A stretch of DNA of 14,579 nt from Bacteroidota bacterium (GCA_016868515.1 VGGM01000005.1:1-14579); one strand, 5' to 3'. Positions 1 through 7,772 are shown, counted from the stretch's first letter. Notes: generated from the letters alone by a model not told the origin. Numbers and translations: made by a program.

Positions 1-741
1 TCTCTTGTTGCAGTCGATTCAAGGATAGATTACTCTCCCGAGAGCCGGGAAAACGGGTATTACAACTCCCTCTTTCCTTTCTTCAGTTCAACCGGGAACA
101 GCATGACCCATTTCGTCAACCTCGGGTACCAGACCTACCTGAACGATCCCCAGCTTATAACAAGGCTTTCACGTAAGCATCACGACCTGATAAGGCTTGG
201 TGATGTAAGGCAGGCAATCCATCTTACTGAACCTTATCTTCGTGATTCGGAGGCCGTTCTTTTCGATATCGGGGCTGTTCGCCAGGCAGATGCCCCCGGT
301 TCCCTCAATTCTTCACCGAACGGATTGTACGCCGAGGAGGCGTGCCTGATAGCCCGATACACCGGGGTTTCAGACAGACTGAAATATTTCGGGCTGTTTG
401 AGGTTAACCCACTTACCGACAAGTCGGGGCAAACCGCGGCCCTTGCATCCCAGATAATATGGTTTCTTCTTGAAAGCTATTCGCAGAAACAGGCTGAAAA
501 TCCGGCCGGAGGTGAAGATGGCACCGGACGGTTTACAAGGTACCATATCAATATTGATGACATCGACACTGAAATGGTATTTGTAAAAAGCAATTACACG
601 GAACGATGGTGGCTCGAACTCAATTCCTCAAAGGGCGAAAGGGTATACGTGGCCTGCGCGTACGAAGACTACCTTAAGGCAAATTCGAATGAGGTTCCCG
701 GCAGATGGGTCAGTTCGATGGCCAGATTAAAGAGCGGTTGA
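1..741 (+). CDS. Arginase/formiminoglutamase-fold protein, 5'-truncated by the window edge, probably degenerate
   Basis: The frame is open from base 1, so the gene starts upstream; the Met at 103 is internal. Family members are metal-dependent ureohydrolases acting on arginine, agmatine or formiminoglutamate. The end of the fold is recognisable: a strand reading LFDIGAVRQADAPG, then SPNGL, then FGLFEVNPLTDKSGQTA, which matches the canonical SxDxDxxDPxxAPG...PGGL...EVNP layout. The usual DAHxD motif appears as DSRID (bases 16-30) and the usual DxD as DIG (265-273), so two of the five ligand positions visible are replaced. About 85 extra C-terminal residues follow the fold, including VFVKSNYTERWWLEL and a YEDYLKA segment; I recall this extension from Bacteroidota relatives. 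The family fold is fairly sure; loss of hydrolase activity is inferred. It is followed by the T9SS operon, which appears to have its own promoter. Confidence 0.8.
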   Translation, partial: SLVAVDSRIDYSPESRENGYYNSLFPFFSSTGNSMTHFVNLGYQTYLNDPQLITRLSRKHHDLIRLGDVRQAIHLTEPYLRDSEAVLFDIGAVRQADAPGSLNSSPNGLYAEEACLIARYTGVSDRLKYFGLFEVNPLTDKSGQTAALASQIIWFLLESYSQKQAENPAGGEDGTGRFTRYHINIDDIDTEMVFVKSNYTERWWLELNSSKGERVYVACAYEDYLKANSNEVPGRWVSSMARLKSG

Positions 742-801
742 ACAAAATACCCTATTCCGGAGTTTATCCAGTGCAAATCCGTCTGTCGCAGGTTGCAACT
801 A

Positions 802-831
802 TTGGGTTTCAAATAATTTAGTATAAATTTG
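802..831 (+). promoter_or_regulatory. Bacteroidota-type promoter for the porP-gldKLMN operon
   Basis: TAAATTTG at 824-831 exactly fits the Bacteroidota -7 consensus TAnnTTTG. TTGG at 802-805 lies 18 bases upstream, a suitable -33 element. The start of transcription would be near 836-838, leaving a leader of about 60 bases that is very rich in T (836-866). The 8-base palindrome GTTGCAAC (792-799) lies directly upstream of the -33 element and could be an operator, but nothing shows that it is bound. This is a motif match only; no start site has been mapped. Confidence 0.6.
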
Positions 832-896
832 CTTGCTTTTTTCTTTTATGCTTATTTTACTTTTTTAAACTCAGGCCTACATTTAATGCCGGAAAA

Positions 897-1844
897 GTGG
901 TGATACGAAAAATCCTTACAGTGGTTTTGCCGTTCGTGGTGCTGACGGTAGTTCCTGCTCAGCAGGACCCGCTATCCTCACACTATATGTTCTCCGTACC
1001 GGTATTCAACCCGGCTGCCGCCGGAGCCGGCGGGATGATTTGCGCCACGGCTGTCAACAGGCAGCAATGGCTCGGACTCGAAGGCGCGCCGTCGACGACC
1101 ACCTTTAACGTTAACTCGCCCCTGAGGATATTCGGAACTCAGTCGGGTATCGGAATAAAAATCAGAAGCGACAAGGTTGGTTTCGATAATGATACCGGAA
1201 TCGATCTTTCATATGCCTACTTCATTAATTTAGGAACCGGCCGTTTAGGAATAGGACTTTCCGCAGGTGTCCTGAACAAAACACTCAGCCCCTCATGGGT
1301 CATCCCTTCCGGCGATGTTTATGTACCACCCTCCGGAGACCCCCTGATACCCGAAAGCAAGGAGAGTTACGTGGCATTTGATGCAGCCGCAGGAATTTTC
1401 TATAATGCCGACCGCTATTACGCCGGCCTTTCGGTTACGCATATTAACCAGCCTGTTATGAAGTTCTCAAAGGGGAACCCTTACCTCAGCAGGCATTATT
1501 ACCTTACCGGCGGATACAACCTCGTGCTGGCAAACCCGGCCTATGAACTCCAGCCCTCTGTTCTTCTGTTCAGCGACGGACGGATTTTTCAGTTTACAAT
1601 AAACTCGTTGGTAACATACAATAAAAAAGCATGGGGCGGCGTTTCCTACAGGTCCGGCGATGCCATAACCGGTATGGCCGGAATTGAGTTGTACAACGGT
1701 ATAAAACTCGGATATGCCTATGATTTCTCGATGACCGATATCAGGAAAAACACATCGGGGTCTCATGAATTTATGGTTAAGTATTGCTTTGAAATCAGCG
1801 CAGGCCGAAGCCCTATGAAATATAAAAGTGTCAGATTCTTGTAG
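897..1844 (+). CDS. porP: PorP/SprF family type IX secretion outer-membrane protein
   Basis: PorP/SprF proteins are outer-membrane beta-barrels associated with the T9SS; some pair with the PorK/N ring, others are dedicated to secreted adhesins. The 315-residue length is typical. A signal peptide spans residues 1-21, with likely cleavage at VVPA/QQ. The mature N-terminus has the family hallmark QQDPLSSHYMFSVPVFNPA (residues 22-40), followed by alternating strands such as GIGIKIRSDKVGFDNDTGID. The protein ends with a strand (HEFMVKYCFEI) and a basic tail, SPMKYKSVRFL. No in-frame ATG is near, so the start is GTG at 897 (or the next GTG at 900). A five-codon ORF, ATG at 886 to TGA at 903, overlaps this start in another frame. 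First gene of the T9SS operon; gldK follows after 52 bases. Confidence 0.88.
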   Translation: MVIRKILTVVLPFVVLTVVPAQQDPLSSHYMFSVPVFNPAAAGAGGMICATAVNRQQWLGLEGAPSTTTFNVNSPLRIFGTQSGIGIKIRSDKVGFDNDTGIDLSYAYFINLGTGRLGIGLSAGVLNKTLSPSWVIPSGDVYVPPSGDPLIPESKESYVAFDAAAGIFYNADRYYAGLSVTHINQPVMKFSKGNPYLSRHYYLTGGYNLVLANPAYELQPSVLLFSDGRIFQFTINSLVTYNKKAWGGVSYRSGDAITGMAGIELYNGIKLGYAYDFSMTDIRKNTSGSHEFMVKYCFEISAGRSPMKYKSVRFL

Positions 1845-1896
1845 ATATTAGAAAAAAAATAACTTACTTGCATTATAAATTTTTGAAAGAAGCCTT

Positions 1897-3228
1897 ATGA
1901 AAAAGATTTTCTTGCTAGTTGTCACCGTAACGATCATTCTGTCAGGATGCAGCTCATCATACAACGGAGAGCTTACAGGTGTACCCGGAAGAAAGGCGTT
2001 TTCAGAACCGGAACCATTTGAAATGGCACTCATTCCGGCCGGTAGCTTTACCACCGGCCCCAGCGAACAGGACGCCATGTACCAGATGAATACCCTGTCG
2101 AAAACCGTTACTGTTGATGCCTTCTGGATGGATCAGACCGAGATAACAAACAATAAATACCGCCAGTTCGTCTATTGGGTCAGGGATTCAATCCTGAGAA
2201 CCAAACTCGGAGAAGAGGGGATTGAGGGATATGAATTCTTCAGGGTAGACGAAGAGGGTAACCTGATTGAACCCAACATAATCAACTGGGAGGAGAAAAT
2301 CGATATCAGGGATGAGAATATTCTCGCCGTCGTGGAAACCATGTATTACCCCCCGCAGGAAAGATTCAATAACCGCAAGGAATACGACACCAGGCTTCTC
2401 AATTATTCCTATTCCTGGGTAGATTATCAGCAGGCAGCAAAAGCAAAATATAATTTCAAGGATGGAAAATACGAAGGCAAGGTAACAAACCTCGAGGGTG
2501 TGGAATCGGATGTTGTCGACCGTTCTTCATACATTATGAAGGATGTTGTGAACGTTTATCCCGACACCCTGTGCTGGATAAGGGACTTTACATATTCCTA
2601 CAACGACCCGATGGCTACCCTCTACTTCTGGCATCCGTCATATGACAACTATCCTGTTGTGGGTGTTTCATGGATTCAGGCAAGAGCCTTCAGCGTGTGG
2701 AGAACCGAATTCATGAACAACGACCTCCGGTCACAGGGACTACCGGGTGTGCACGACTACAGGCTTCCCCTTGAAACCGAATGGGAATTTGCAGCAAGAG
2801 GCGGACTCGACCTCTCAATGTATCCATGGGGCGGCCCATATGCAAGAAATTACGAGGGATGCTTCCTGGCTAACTTCAAACCCCTGAGGGGAAACTATAT
2901 CGACGACGGAAGTGTCTATTCAGCCAGGGTTGCTTCATATGAACCAAACGAATATGGACTTTACGATATGTCGGGAAACGTCGCCGAATGGACAATTACA
3001 GCTTTCCACCAGAGTTCATACGCATTCACACACGACCTGAATCCGAATTACGAATACAACGCCCGGCCGGATGACCCCCCCGTTATGAAGAGAAAAGTCA
3101 TCAGGGGAGGTTCCTGGAAAGATATATCCTACTACCTGCAAACCAGTTCAAGAGACTTTGAATATCAGGATACCACAAAAGCTTACATCGGTTTCAGAAA
3201 CGTTCGTTCCTATATTGGTGTAAATTAA
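1897..3228 (+). CDS. gldK: GldK/PorK, T9SS outer-membrane-ring lipoprotein with FGE-sulfatase-like fold
   Basis: GldK (PorK) forms, with GldN (PorN), a large periplasmic ring anchored to the outer membrane. The signal sequence ends in lipobox LSGC, so Cys18 is the lipidated residue. An FGE/SUMF1-like domain starts at about residue 42 (MALIPAGSFTTGP) with WMDQTEITNNKYRQFV (77-92). It is interrupted by a roughly 150-residue insertion (about 100-250) typical of GldK, and resumes at YPVVGVSWIQA, YRLPLETEWEFAARGG (288-303), GLYDMSGNVAEWT and VIRGGSWKD. The segment from 401 to 437 that carries the catalytic cysteine pair in true formylglycine-generating enzymes has no Cys, so this is a structural use of the fold. 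The only other cysteines are 226 and 322. The residues after Cys18 (SSSYNG) carry no acidic surface-export tag, consistent with a periplasmic face. Confidence 0.95.
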   Translation: MKKIFLLVVTVTIILSGCSSSYNGELTGVPGRKAFSEPEPFEMALIPAGSFTTGPSEQDAMYQMNTLSKTVTVDAFWMDQTEITNNKYRQFVYWVRDSILRTKLGEEGIEGYEFFRVDEEGNLIEPNIINWEEKIDIRDENILAVVETMYYPPQERFNNRKEYDTRLLNYSYSWVDYQQAAKAKYNFKDGKYEGKVTNLEGVESDVVDRSSYIMKDVVNVYPDTLCWIRDFTYSYNDPMATLYFWHPSYDNYPVVGVSWIQARAFSVWRTEFMNNDLRSQGLPGVHDYRLPLETEWEFAARGGLDLSMYPWGGPYARNYEGCFLANFKPLRGNYIDDGSVYSARVASYEPNEYGLYDMSGNVAEWTITAFHQSSYAFTHDLNPNYEYNARPDDPPVMKRKVIRGGSWKDISYYLQTSSRDFEYQDTTKAYIGFRNVRSYIGVN

Positions 3229-3244
3229 TAACCCGTAAATTAAT
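3220..3244 (+). repeat. 10-bp direct repeat across the gldK stop codon
   Basis: GTAAATTAAT occurs at 3220-3229 and again at 3235-3244, a period of 15 bases. The first copy includes the TAA stop of gldK (3226-3228) and the second lies in the 34-base gap before gldL. It may be a small slippage duplication of the gldK 3' end; no function is evident. Confidence 0.6.
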
Positions 3245-3262
3245 CACTTAATAATCAGCTAT

Positions 3263-4108
3263 ATGAGCCTAGCAGAAATTGTACACAGTAGCGGATGGAA
3301 GGCATTCATGGCCAAGCTTTACGGACTTGGCGCATCCGTAGTTATTATTGGAGCGCTTTTTAAAATCCAGCACTGGCCACTTGCGGGCCTTCTGCTTACG
3401 ATCGGTCTGCTCACCGAGGCCGCTATCTTCTTCTTCTCGGCATTCGAGCCACTTCATGAAGAACCCGACTGGACACTCGTTTACCCTGAACTTGCAGGCG
3501 TTGACGACGGAACAACTTCCAGCGCACGCATTTCCGGCGGTGGCGGTTCAGGTTCGGCAGCCCTTGCTAAATTCGACGAAATGCTTGTCAACGCCGAAAT
3601 CACTCCCGATCTGTTCCAGAAACTAGGCACGGGTATGAGGAAACTAAGTGATGCTACAGTAGCCTTTGCCGGCATGGGTGATGCCGCAACTGTCTCATCC
3701 GAGTATGTCAGGAATGTTAAAAACGCCAATGAATCAATTGGAAAGCTTAACGATTCATACCAGGATACAGCAAAGGTTATCGGCGAATCCAACAAATCGT
3801 ACAGGAGCATTGCCGATTCGCTGGCTATAGTTGAGACGAGCGGCAAATCATACCAGCAGCAGATAGAGGCCCTCAACAAAAACCTGTCGGCACTGAATGC
3901 AGTCTATGAACTCCAGCTGCGCAACAGTAATGAACACAACAAGGAAACTGAGGCTGTCTACAAAGGCATGCAGGGTTTGATTAAAGACCTGAATGAATCA
4001 GCAGGCGATACCAAAAAATATCGCGAGCAGATTGTCAGCCTAAATGAGAATCTTTCAGCCCTGAACAATGTTTACGGCAACATGCTTGCTGCAATGAACG
4101 TTAAATAA
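3263..4108 (+). CDS. gldL: GldL/PorL, inner-membrane stator of the T9SS/gliding proton motor
   Basis: GldL forms a pentameric inner-membrane channel around the GldM dimer and uses the proton-motive force to turn it. Two transmembrane helices are evident at about residues 18-34 and 40-60, joined by the family turn KIQHWP (34-39). Glu52, in the second helix (LLTEAAIFFF), matches the conserved membrane glutamate needed for motor function; Glu62 lies at the end of the same helix. After a Gly/Ser linker (SGGGGSGSAA, 91-100), a long cytoplasmic helical region follows. It contains two related 24-residue segments at 197-220 and 253-276, both built on YxxQI..LN.NLSALN.VY, identical at 14 of 24 positions. 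The 281-residue length is slightly above that of well-known GldL proteins. gldM begins 18 bases downstream, which fits coupled expression of the two motor subunits. Confidence 0.95.
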   Translation: MSLAEIVHSSGWKAFMAKLYGLGASVVIIGALFKIQHWPLAGLLLTIGLLTEAAIFFFSAFEPLHEEPDWTLVYPELAGVDDGTTSSARISGGGGSGSAALAKFDEMLVNAEITPDLFQKLGTGMRKLSDATVAFAGMGDAATVSSEYVRNVKNANESIGKLNDSYQDTAKVIGESNKSYRSIADSLAIVETSGKSYQQQIEALNKNLSALNAVYELQLRNSNEHNKETEAVYKGMQGLIKDLNESAGDTKKYREQIVSLNENLSALNNVYGNMLAAMNVK

Positions 4109-4126
4109 CTCTAAACCCCTCGCAAA

Positions 4127-5764
4127 ATGGCCCACGGAAAAGAAACACCGAGGCAAAAGATGATAGGCATGATGTACCTTGTACTTACAGCCATGCTTGC
4201 TCTTAACGTATCGAAGGAAGCCGTCGAGGCATTCAAAAAGGTTGACGAAGGCCTTACGAAAACTGTTGCTAACTATATCAGGAAGAATTCAGGCACCTAC
4301 ATGGAGTTTGACCGTGCTGCTGCAGAGAACCCGGCCAAGGCCGGCCCCTACAGGGACAAGGCATTCGAACTGAAGGAACGTGCCGATGAAGTTTTCAACT
4401 ACATCCATGACCTAAAGGTAGAGATTATCAAAACCGCCGAGGGTGATGATGCAGAAGCAATTGTTAACGGTAAAATTGATATCCATAAGGTCCAGAAAAT
4501 CGACGAAAACAATGTCCCCTCCGAAATACTCATTGGCGCAGACCAGAACGGTAAAGCAAACAATCTCAAGGCTCTGCTGATTGAATACCGTGAGTTTCTG
4601 CTTGAAACCATTGGAGGAAGGAATGTCACTGCTGAGGAGTCGATCAATAACAGCCTTTACACCGAAGACCCGAAGAACCTCGAAGGTGCTGTCGAAAGAT
4701 GGGAAAATGCCAACTTCCAGGCACTCCCGCTTGTAGCAGTCATAACAATATTGTCAAAGTTCCAGGTTGATGTGAGGAACGCTGAAACCGAAGTCCTTAA
4801 TTTCCTTTACGGGCAGATCGATGCAGCCTCCTTTAAGTTCAATAAACTGGAGCCTACTGTAATTACAAATTCGAACTACATAATGTCGGGCAACGAGTAT
4901 GAAGCCAAAGTATTCATCGCTGCCACCGATACCACAAAGGCCCCAAAAACAATGGTGGGTAATTACAGGAAGGTTGACCTCCCGGGCGGAGGTGTAACAT
5001 ATGAGATGGTGGGTGACTATACCACCCTGCCCCTCGATGAAAGCGGCAGGGCAATATACCGGGCCAGGGCTTCGTCAGTTGGCGACAAAAAATGGGGAGG
5101 GCTTATTGTAATGACGGCCCCCGATGGCACTGATGTCGCGTATCCGTTTGAATCGGCATATACCGTGGCCTTTCCCAACGTGGTTGTCTCTCCAACAGCA
5201 ATGAACGTACTCTACAAGGGTGTTGACAACCCCATCGATATTTCAGTGCCCGGCGTCGGATCAGACAAGATATCGGTAAGAATGACCAACGGAACTATTA
5301 AGAGAGGCAAATACAAGAACTTCCCGGGAGAATACGTGGTTGACCCGGGAGAAATCAACAAGGATGCACAGATTATTGTCTCCGCTGAAGTTAACGGAAA
5401 AAGGATGGATTTCCCTCCATATTCATTCAGGGTAAGGAGAATCCCCGACCCTGTTGCAAAGTTCGGAGGACTAAACACCGGTGCAATTGCAAAGGAAACA
5501 GCTATGGCTGCACCCGGTATTGTTGCCGTGCTTGAAAACTTTGAGTTCGACCTCAGGTATGACATTAACAGCTACAAAATGATTTACTACGATAAGGGTT
5601 TTGCTGTGCCCCTGGAGACAAACGGACCGGCACTTACCGCACAGATGAAGACGGCCGTAGCCCAGCTAAGGAGGGGACAGGAATTCTATTTCATGGACAT
5701 AAAAGCAACCGGCCCCGACAAAATAACCAGGGACCTGCCACCGATCGGATTGACAATCAGGTAA
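4127..5764 (+). CDS. gldM: GldM/PorM, rotor/periplasmic shaft of the T9SS motor
   Basis: GldM has one N-terminal transmembrane helix inserted in the GldL pentamer and a long four-domain periplasmic shaft that reaches the GldK/N ring. Here the helix is at about residues 12-28 (MIGMMYLVLTAMLALNVS), directly after the basic start MAHGKETPRQK, the typical GldM N-terminus. A helical D1 domain follows (about 30-230, with AFKKVDEGLTKT and a conserved LPLVAVITILSKFQVDVRNAE region). Beta-rich domains follow, with SNYIMSGNEYEAKVFIAA and VVVSPTAMNVLYKGVDNPI as recognisable D2/D3 entries, and a final domain ending in PPIGLTIR. The length of 545 residues is somewhat above the usual 510-530. The start at 4127 lies 18 bases after gldL; gldN follows after only 6 bases, so translation of the two is probably coupled. 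Confidence 0.95.
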   Translation: MAHGKETPRQKMIGMMYLVLTAMLALNVSKEAVEAFKKVDEGLTKTVANYIRKNSGTYMEFDRAAAENPAKAGPYRDKAFELKERADEVFNYIHDLKVEIIKTAEGDDAEAIVNGKIDIHKVQKIDENNVPSEILIGADQNGKANNLKALLIEYREFLLETIGGRNVTAEESINNSLYTEDPKNLEGAVERWENANFQALPLVAVITILSKFQVDVRNAETEVLNFLYGQIDAASFKFNKLEPTVITNSNYIMSGNEYEAKVFIAATDTTKAPKTMVGNYRKVDLPGGGVTYEMVGDYTTLPLDESGRAIYRARASSVGDKKWGGLIVMTAPDGTDVAYPFESAYTVAFPNVVVSPTAMNVLYKGVDNPIDISVPGVGSDKISVRMTNGTIKRGKYKNFPGEYVVDPGEINKDAQIIVSAEVNGKRMDFPPYSFRVRRIPDPVAKFGGLNTGAIAKETAMAAPGIVAVLENFEFDLRYDINSYKMIYYDKGFAVPLETNGPALTAQMKTAVAQLRRGQEFYFMDIKATGPDKITRDLPPIGLTIR

Positions 5765-5770
5765 TTTGAA

Positions 5771-6610
5771 ATGACGAATATTATGAGCAAGAGAGTTTTT
5801 ACCGCATTTTTCGCACTGATGTTCCTTGGTGTAGCCTACGGGCAGTCGTTCAAGGACGTTTATGAAAAATCGATACACGAGAATACCAAGATAGCCTATC
5901 CTCACGTAAGGGAAGCCGATGTTTCATGGTCGAAAAGGATATACAGGATCATTGACCTGAGGGAGAAGATGAACCATCCTCTTTACTATCCTACCGAGCC
6001 TGTGGCCGACGGAAGAACCAACCTTATGGGGATTATCCTTGCTGAGGTAAAGGCAGGACAGATTAACGCATACGACGGTCAAGACATGAACGTCAATGTA
6101 ACCTATGCCGATATAGAGAGAATGCTCGATGCAGGCGAAAAGGAGGTGCCTCAAACCGACCTCGACGGTAATGTAATCGGTACCACCAAGATTACCATAC
6201 CCATTGAGGAAAAACTTGCAGATGTAAAACAGATTATGATTTATGAGGAGTGGTATTTCGATAAAAAGCACTCATCACTTCAGGTACGGATACTGGCGCT
6301 GTTGCCTATCAGCATGGCTCCCAATGAAATGGGAAATATTGACCGTGTCAGGCTGTTCTGGATCAGGTATGATGAGTTTCGCGATGCCTTTGCCAGACAT
6401 GAGGCATTCAACCGATTCAATGACGCCCAGAGACTCTCATTCGACGACCTCTTTATGCAGAGACGCTTCAGCAGCGTGATTTTTGCCGAGTCAAACGTTT
6501 ATGACGACAGGGTTATTAATGAGTATATGGTTGGAAAGGATGTAATATTCGAAGCTGAAAGAATCAAAACCGACCTTCAGAATTTCGAACACGACCTCTG
6601 GGAATACTAG
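5771..6610 (+). CDS. gldN: GldN/PorN, periplasmic T9SS ring component
   Basis: GldN (PorN) binds GldK to form the ring under the outer membrane and contacts the tip of GldM. A signal peptide is clear. Two start codons are possible: 5771 (MTNIMSKRVF) and 5783 (MSKRVFTAFFAL); the second gives the more ordinary signal sequence, cleaved near VAYG/QS. The family signature WSKRIYRIIDLREKMNHPL is followed by YYPTEP. Other family segments are IYEEWYFDKKHSSLQVRI, RVRLFWIRYDEFRDAFARHE and SFDDLFMQRRFSSVIFAESN. The protein ends in FEHDLWEY. Only one gldN-type gene is present here, without the gldO duplicate seen in some Flavobacteria. It is the last gene of the operon, and a strong terminator begins 20 bases after its stop. 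Confidence 0.95.
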   Translation: MTNIMSKRVFTAFFALMFLGVAYGQSFKDVYEKSIHENTKIAYPHVREADVSWSKRIYRIIDLREKMNHPLYYPTEPVADGRTNLMGIILAEVKAGQINAYDGQDMNVNVTYADIERMLDAGEKEVPQTDLDGNVIGTTKITIPIEEKLADVKQIMIYEEWYFDKKHSSLQVRILALLPISMAPNEMGNIDRVRLFWIRYDEFRDAFARHEAFNRFNDAQRLSFDDLFMQRRFSSVIFAESNVYDDRVINEYMVGKDVIFEAERIKTDLQNFEHDLWEY

Positions 6611-6630
6611 TATAACGGTTTATGAATATA

Positions 6631-6668
6631 AAAGCGGCCCGGATTCTATTTCCCGGGCCGCTTTTTTT
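6631..6668. terminator. Rho-independent terminator, likely bidirectional
   Basis: AGCGGCCCGG (6633-6642) pairs perfectly with CCGGGCCGCT (6653-6662), extended by two A-T pairs, around a 10-base loop. A run of seven T (6662-6668) follows on the + strand. On the - strand the hairpin is followed by TTTTATATT, so it can also end transcription of the convergent manC gene, whose stop lies 15 bases away. Confidence 0.92.
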
Positions 6669-6682
6669 CACACCTCTTATTC

Positions 6683-7768
6683 CTACAGGAATTCGCTGCC
6701 TGTATGTTTCTTTACATCATCGAGATATTCCTTTATACTCTGTTCGCTGTTGCGCGGTACTATAAGCAGAACATCTCCTGAGTCAACCACAATATAACCT
6801 TCAAGCCCCTTTGCCACCAGCACCTTCCCTTCGGGTATGTTAATTATATTACCATGCAGTTCGTAGGGAAAAAGCCTTCCCGAGATAATCGTATTACCAT
6901 TCTGATCATCAGGCGTATGCTCCGCAAGCGAACTCCATGTCCCCAGATCGGACCATCCCATATCAGTGCATATAACAAACACATTATCAGCTTTCTCCAT
7001 TACCCCGTAGTCGATCGAAATACTGCTGCACTCAGTGTAGGTACGCGATATGAAGTCGGCCTCGTCTGCAGTTCCAAACTTCCCGCGTCCTTCCTCAAAA
7101 GCTGCAAACATGTCGGGCATATATCTCCCAAAGGCATCTATTATACAATTTACATTCCATATAAAAATGCCTGAGTTCCAGTAAAAGTCTCCGCTTTCCA
7201 GGAAAAGACGTGCCAGGTCGATATCAGGCTTCTCGGTGAAGGTTTTAACAGGCTTAAGTCACTTAAAACCCCTGACCCTTGACTTCTCATTTGCCTGGAT
7301 ATAACCATAACCGGTTTCAGGCCGGTTGGGCTTGATTCCTATAGTAATAAGAACATCATTGCCGGCTGAATACTTAAAGCCCTCTTCAATCACCTCCTCA
7401 AAAACATCCTGCTTTTCAATCAGGTGATCGGCAGGTGTGACAGCTATTACGGCATCGGGATTAATACTCAGTATTCTGTAACTTGCATAAGCCACACATG
7501 GCGCTGTGTTTCGCCTGAAAGGTTCGGCCAGAATTCTGCCGGAATCAATATTGAGCTGCTGTGAAACCACATGGGTGTGTTCACTGCTGGTAACAACGAA
7601 GATATTCTCAGCCGGACAAAGTTTCAGGAATCTCTTGTAGGTTTGCTGGAGGAGAGTCTCTCCGGATCCAAGGATATCGAGGAACTGTTTTGGAAGCCTG
7701 TGCCTGCTGAGTGGCCAGAACCTGCTTCCCACACCACCGGCCATTATTACTACAAACCTGTTGTCCAT
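6683..7768 (-). pseudogene. manC: Mannose-1-phosphate guanylyltransferase (ManC type) interrupted by one in-frame TGA
   Basis: The intact enzyme joins mannose-1-phosphate and GTP to make GDP-mannose for surface glycans. ATG at 7768 opens a frame with the pyrophosphorylase signature GGVGSRFWPLSR (residues 11-22), then RLPKQF, EPFRRNTAP (82-90), PADHLI (112-117) and PETGYGYIQA. Codon 170 is TGA (7261-7259). Reading on in the same frame gives LKPVKTFTEKPD, YWNSGIFIWNV (196 onward) and CTDMGWSDLGTWSSL, to TAG at 6683-6685. With one residue at codon 170 the protein would be 361 residues, the normal family length. Termination at 170 would separate the nucleotide site from the FTEKP and NSG motifs and should inactivate the enzyme. 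The next ATG after the break (7120) lies past both motifs. A nonsense mutation, a base-call error or readthrough are all possible. Family identity is certain; functional status is not. Confidence 0.85.
7241..7270 (-). repeat. Inverted repeat whose loop contains the manC in-frame TGA
   Basis: GGTTTTAA (7241-7248) and TTAAAACC (7263-7270) are perfect reverse complements separated by 14 bases. In the manC mRNA they could form an 8-bp A/U-rich stem with the TGA codon near the 5' side of the loop. The 14-base spacer also contains the palindrome CTTAAG. The stem is weak, so stability in vivo is uncertain. Confidence 0.5.
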
Positions 7769-7772
7769 GCTG

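Noticed and set aside
1853..1890. Internal promoter before gldK
   Set aside because: The region is A/T-rich, but no TAnnTTTG with correct spacing is present; readthrough from the porP promoter suffices.
3481..3879. 132-codon open frame on the minus strand
   Set aside because: Shadow of gldL; no promoter or start context and low-complexity composition.
7121..7258. Frameshift as the cause of the split manC
   Set aside because: 7768 and 7120 are in the same frame (648 bases, a multiple of three), and the bases between translate to the expected FTEKP and NSG motifs; only the TGA codon interrupts.
7229..7261. Selenocysteine at the manC TGA
   Set aside because: The enzyme family has no redox Cys/Sec at this position, and the hairpin encloses the TGA rather than following it as a bacterial SECIS would.
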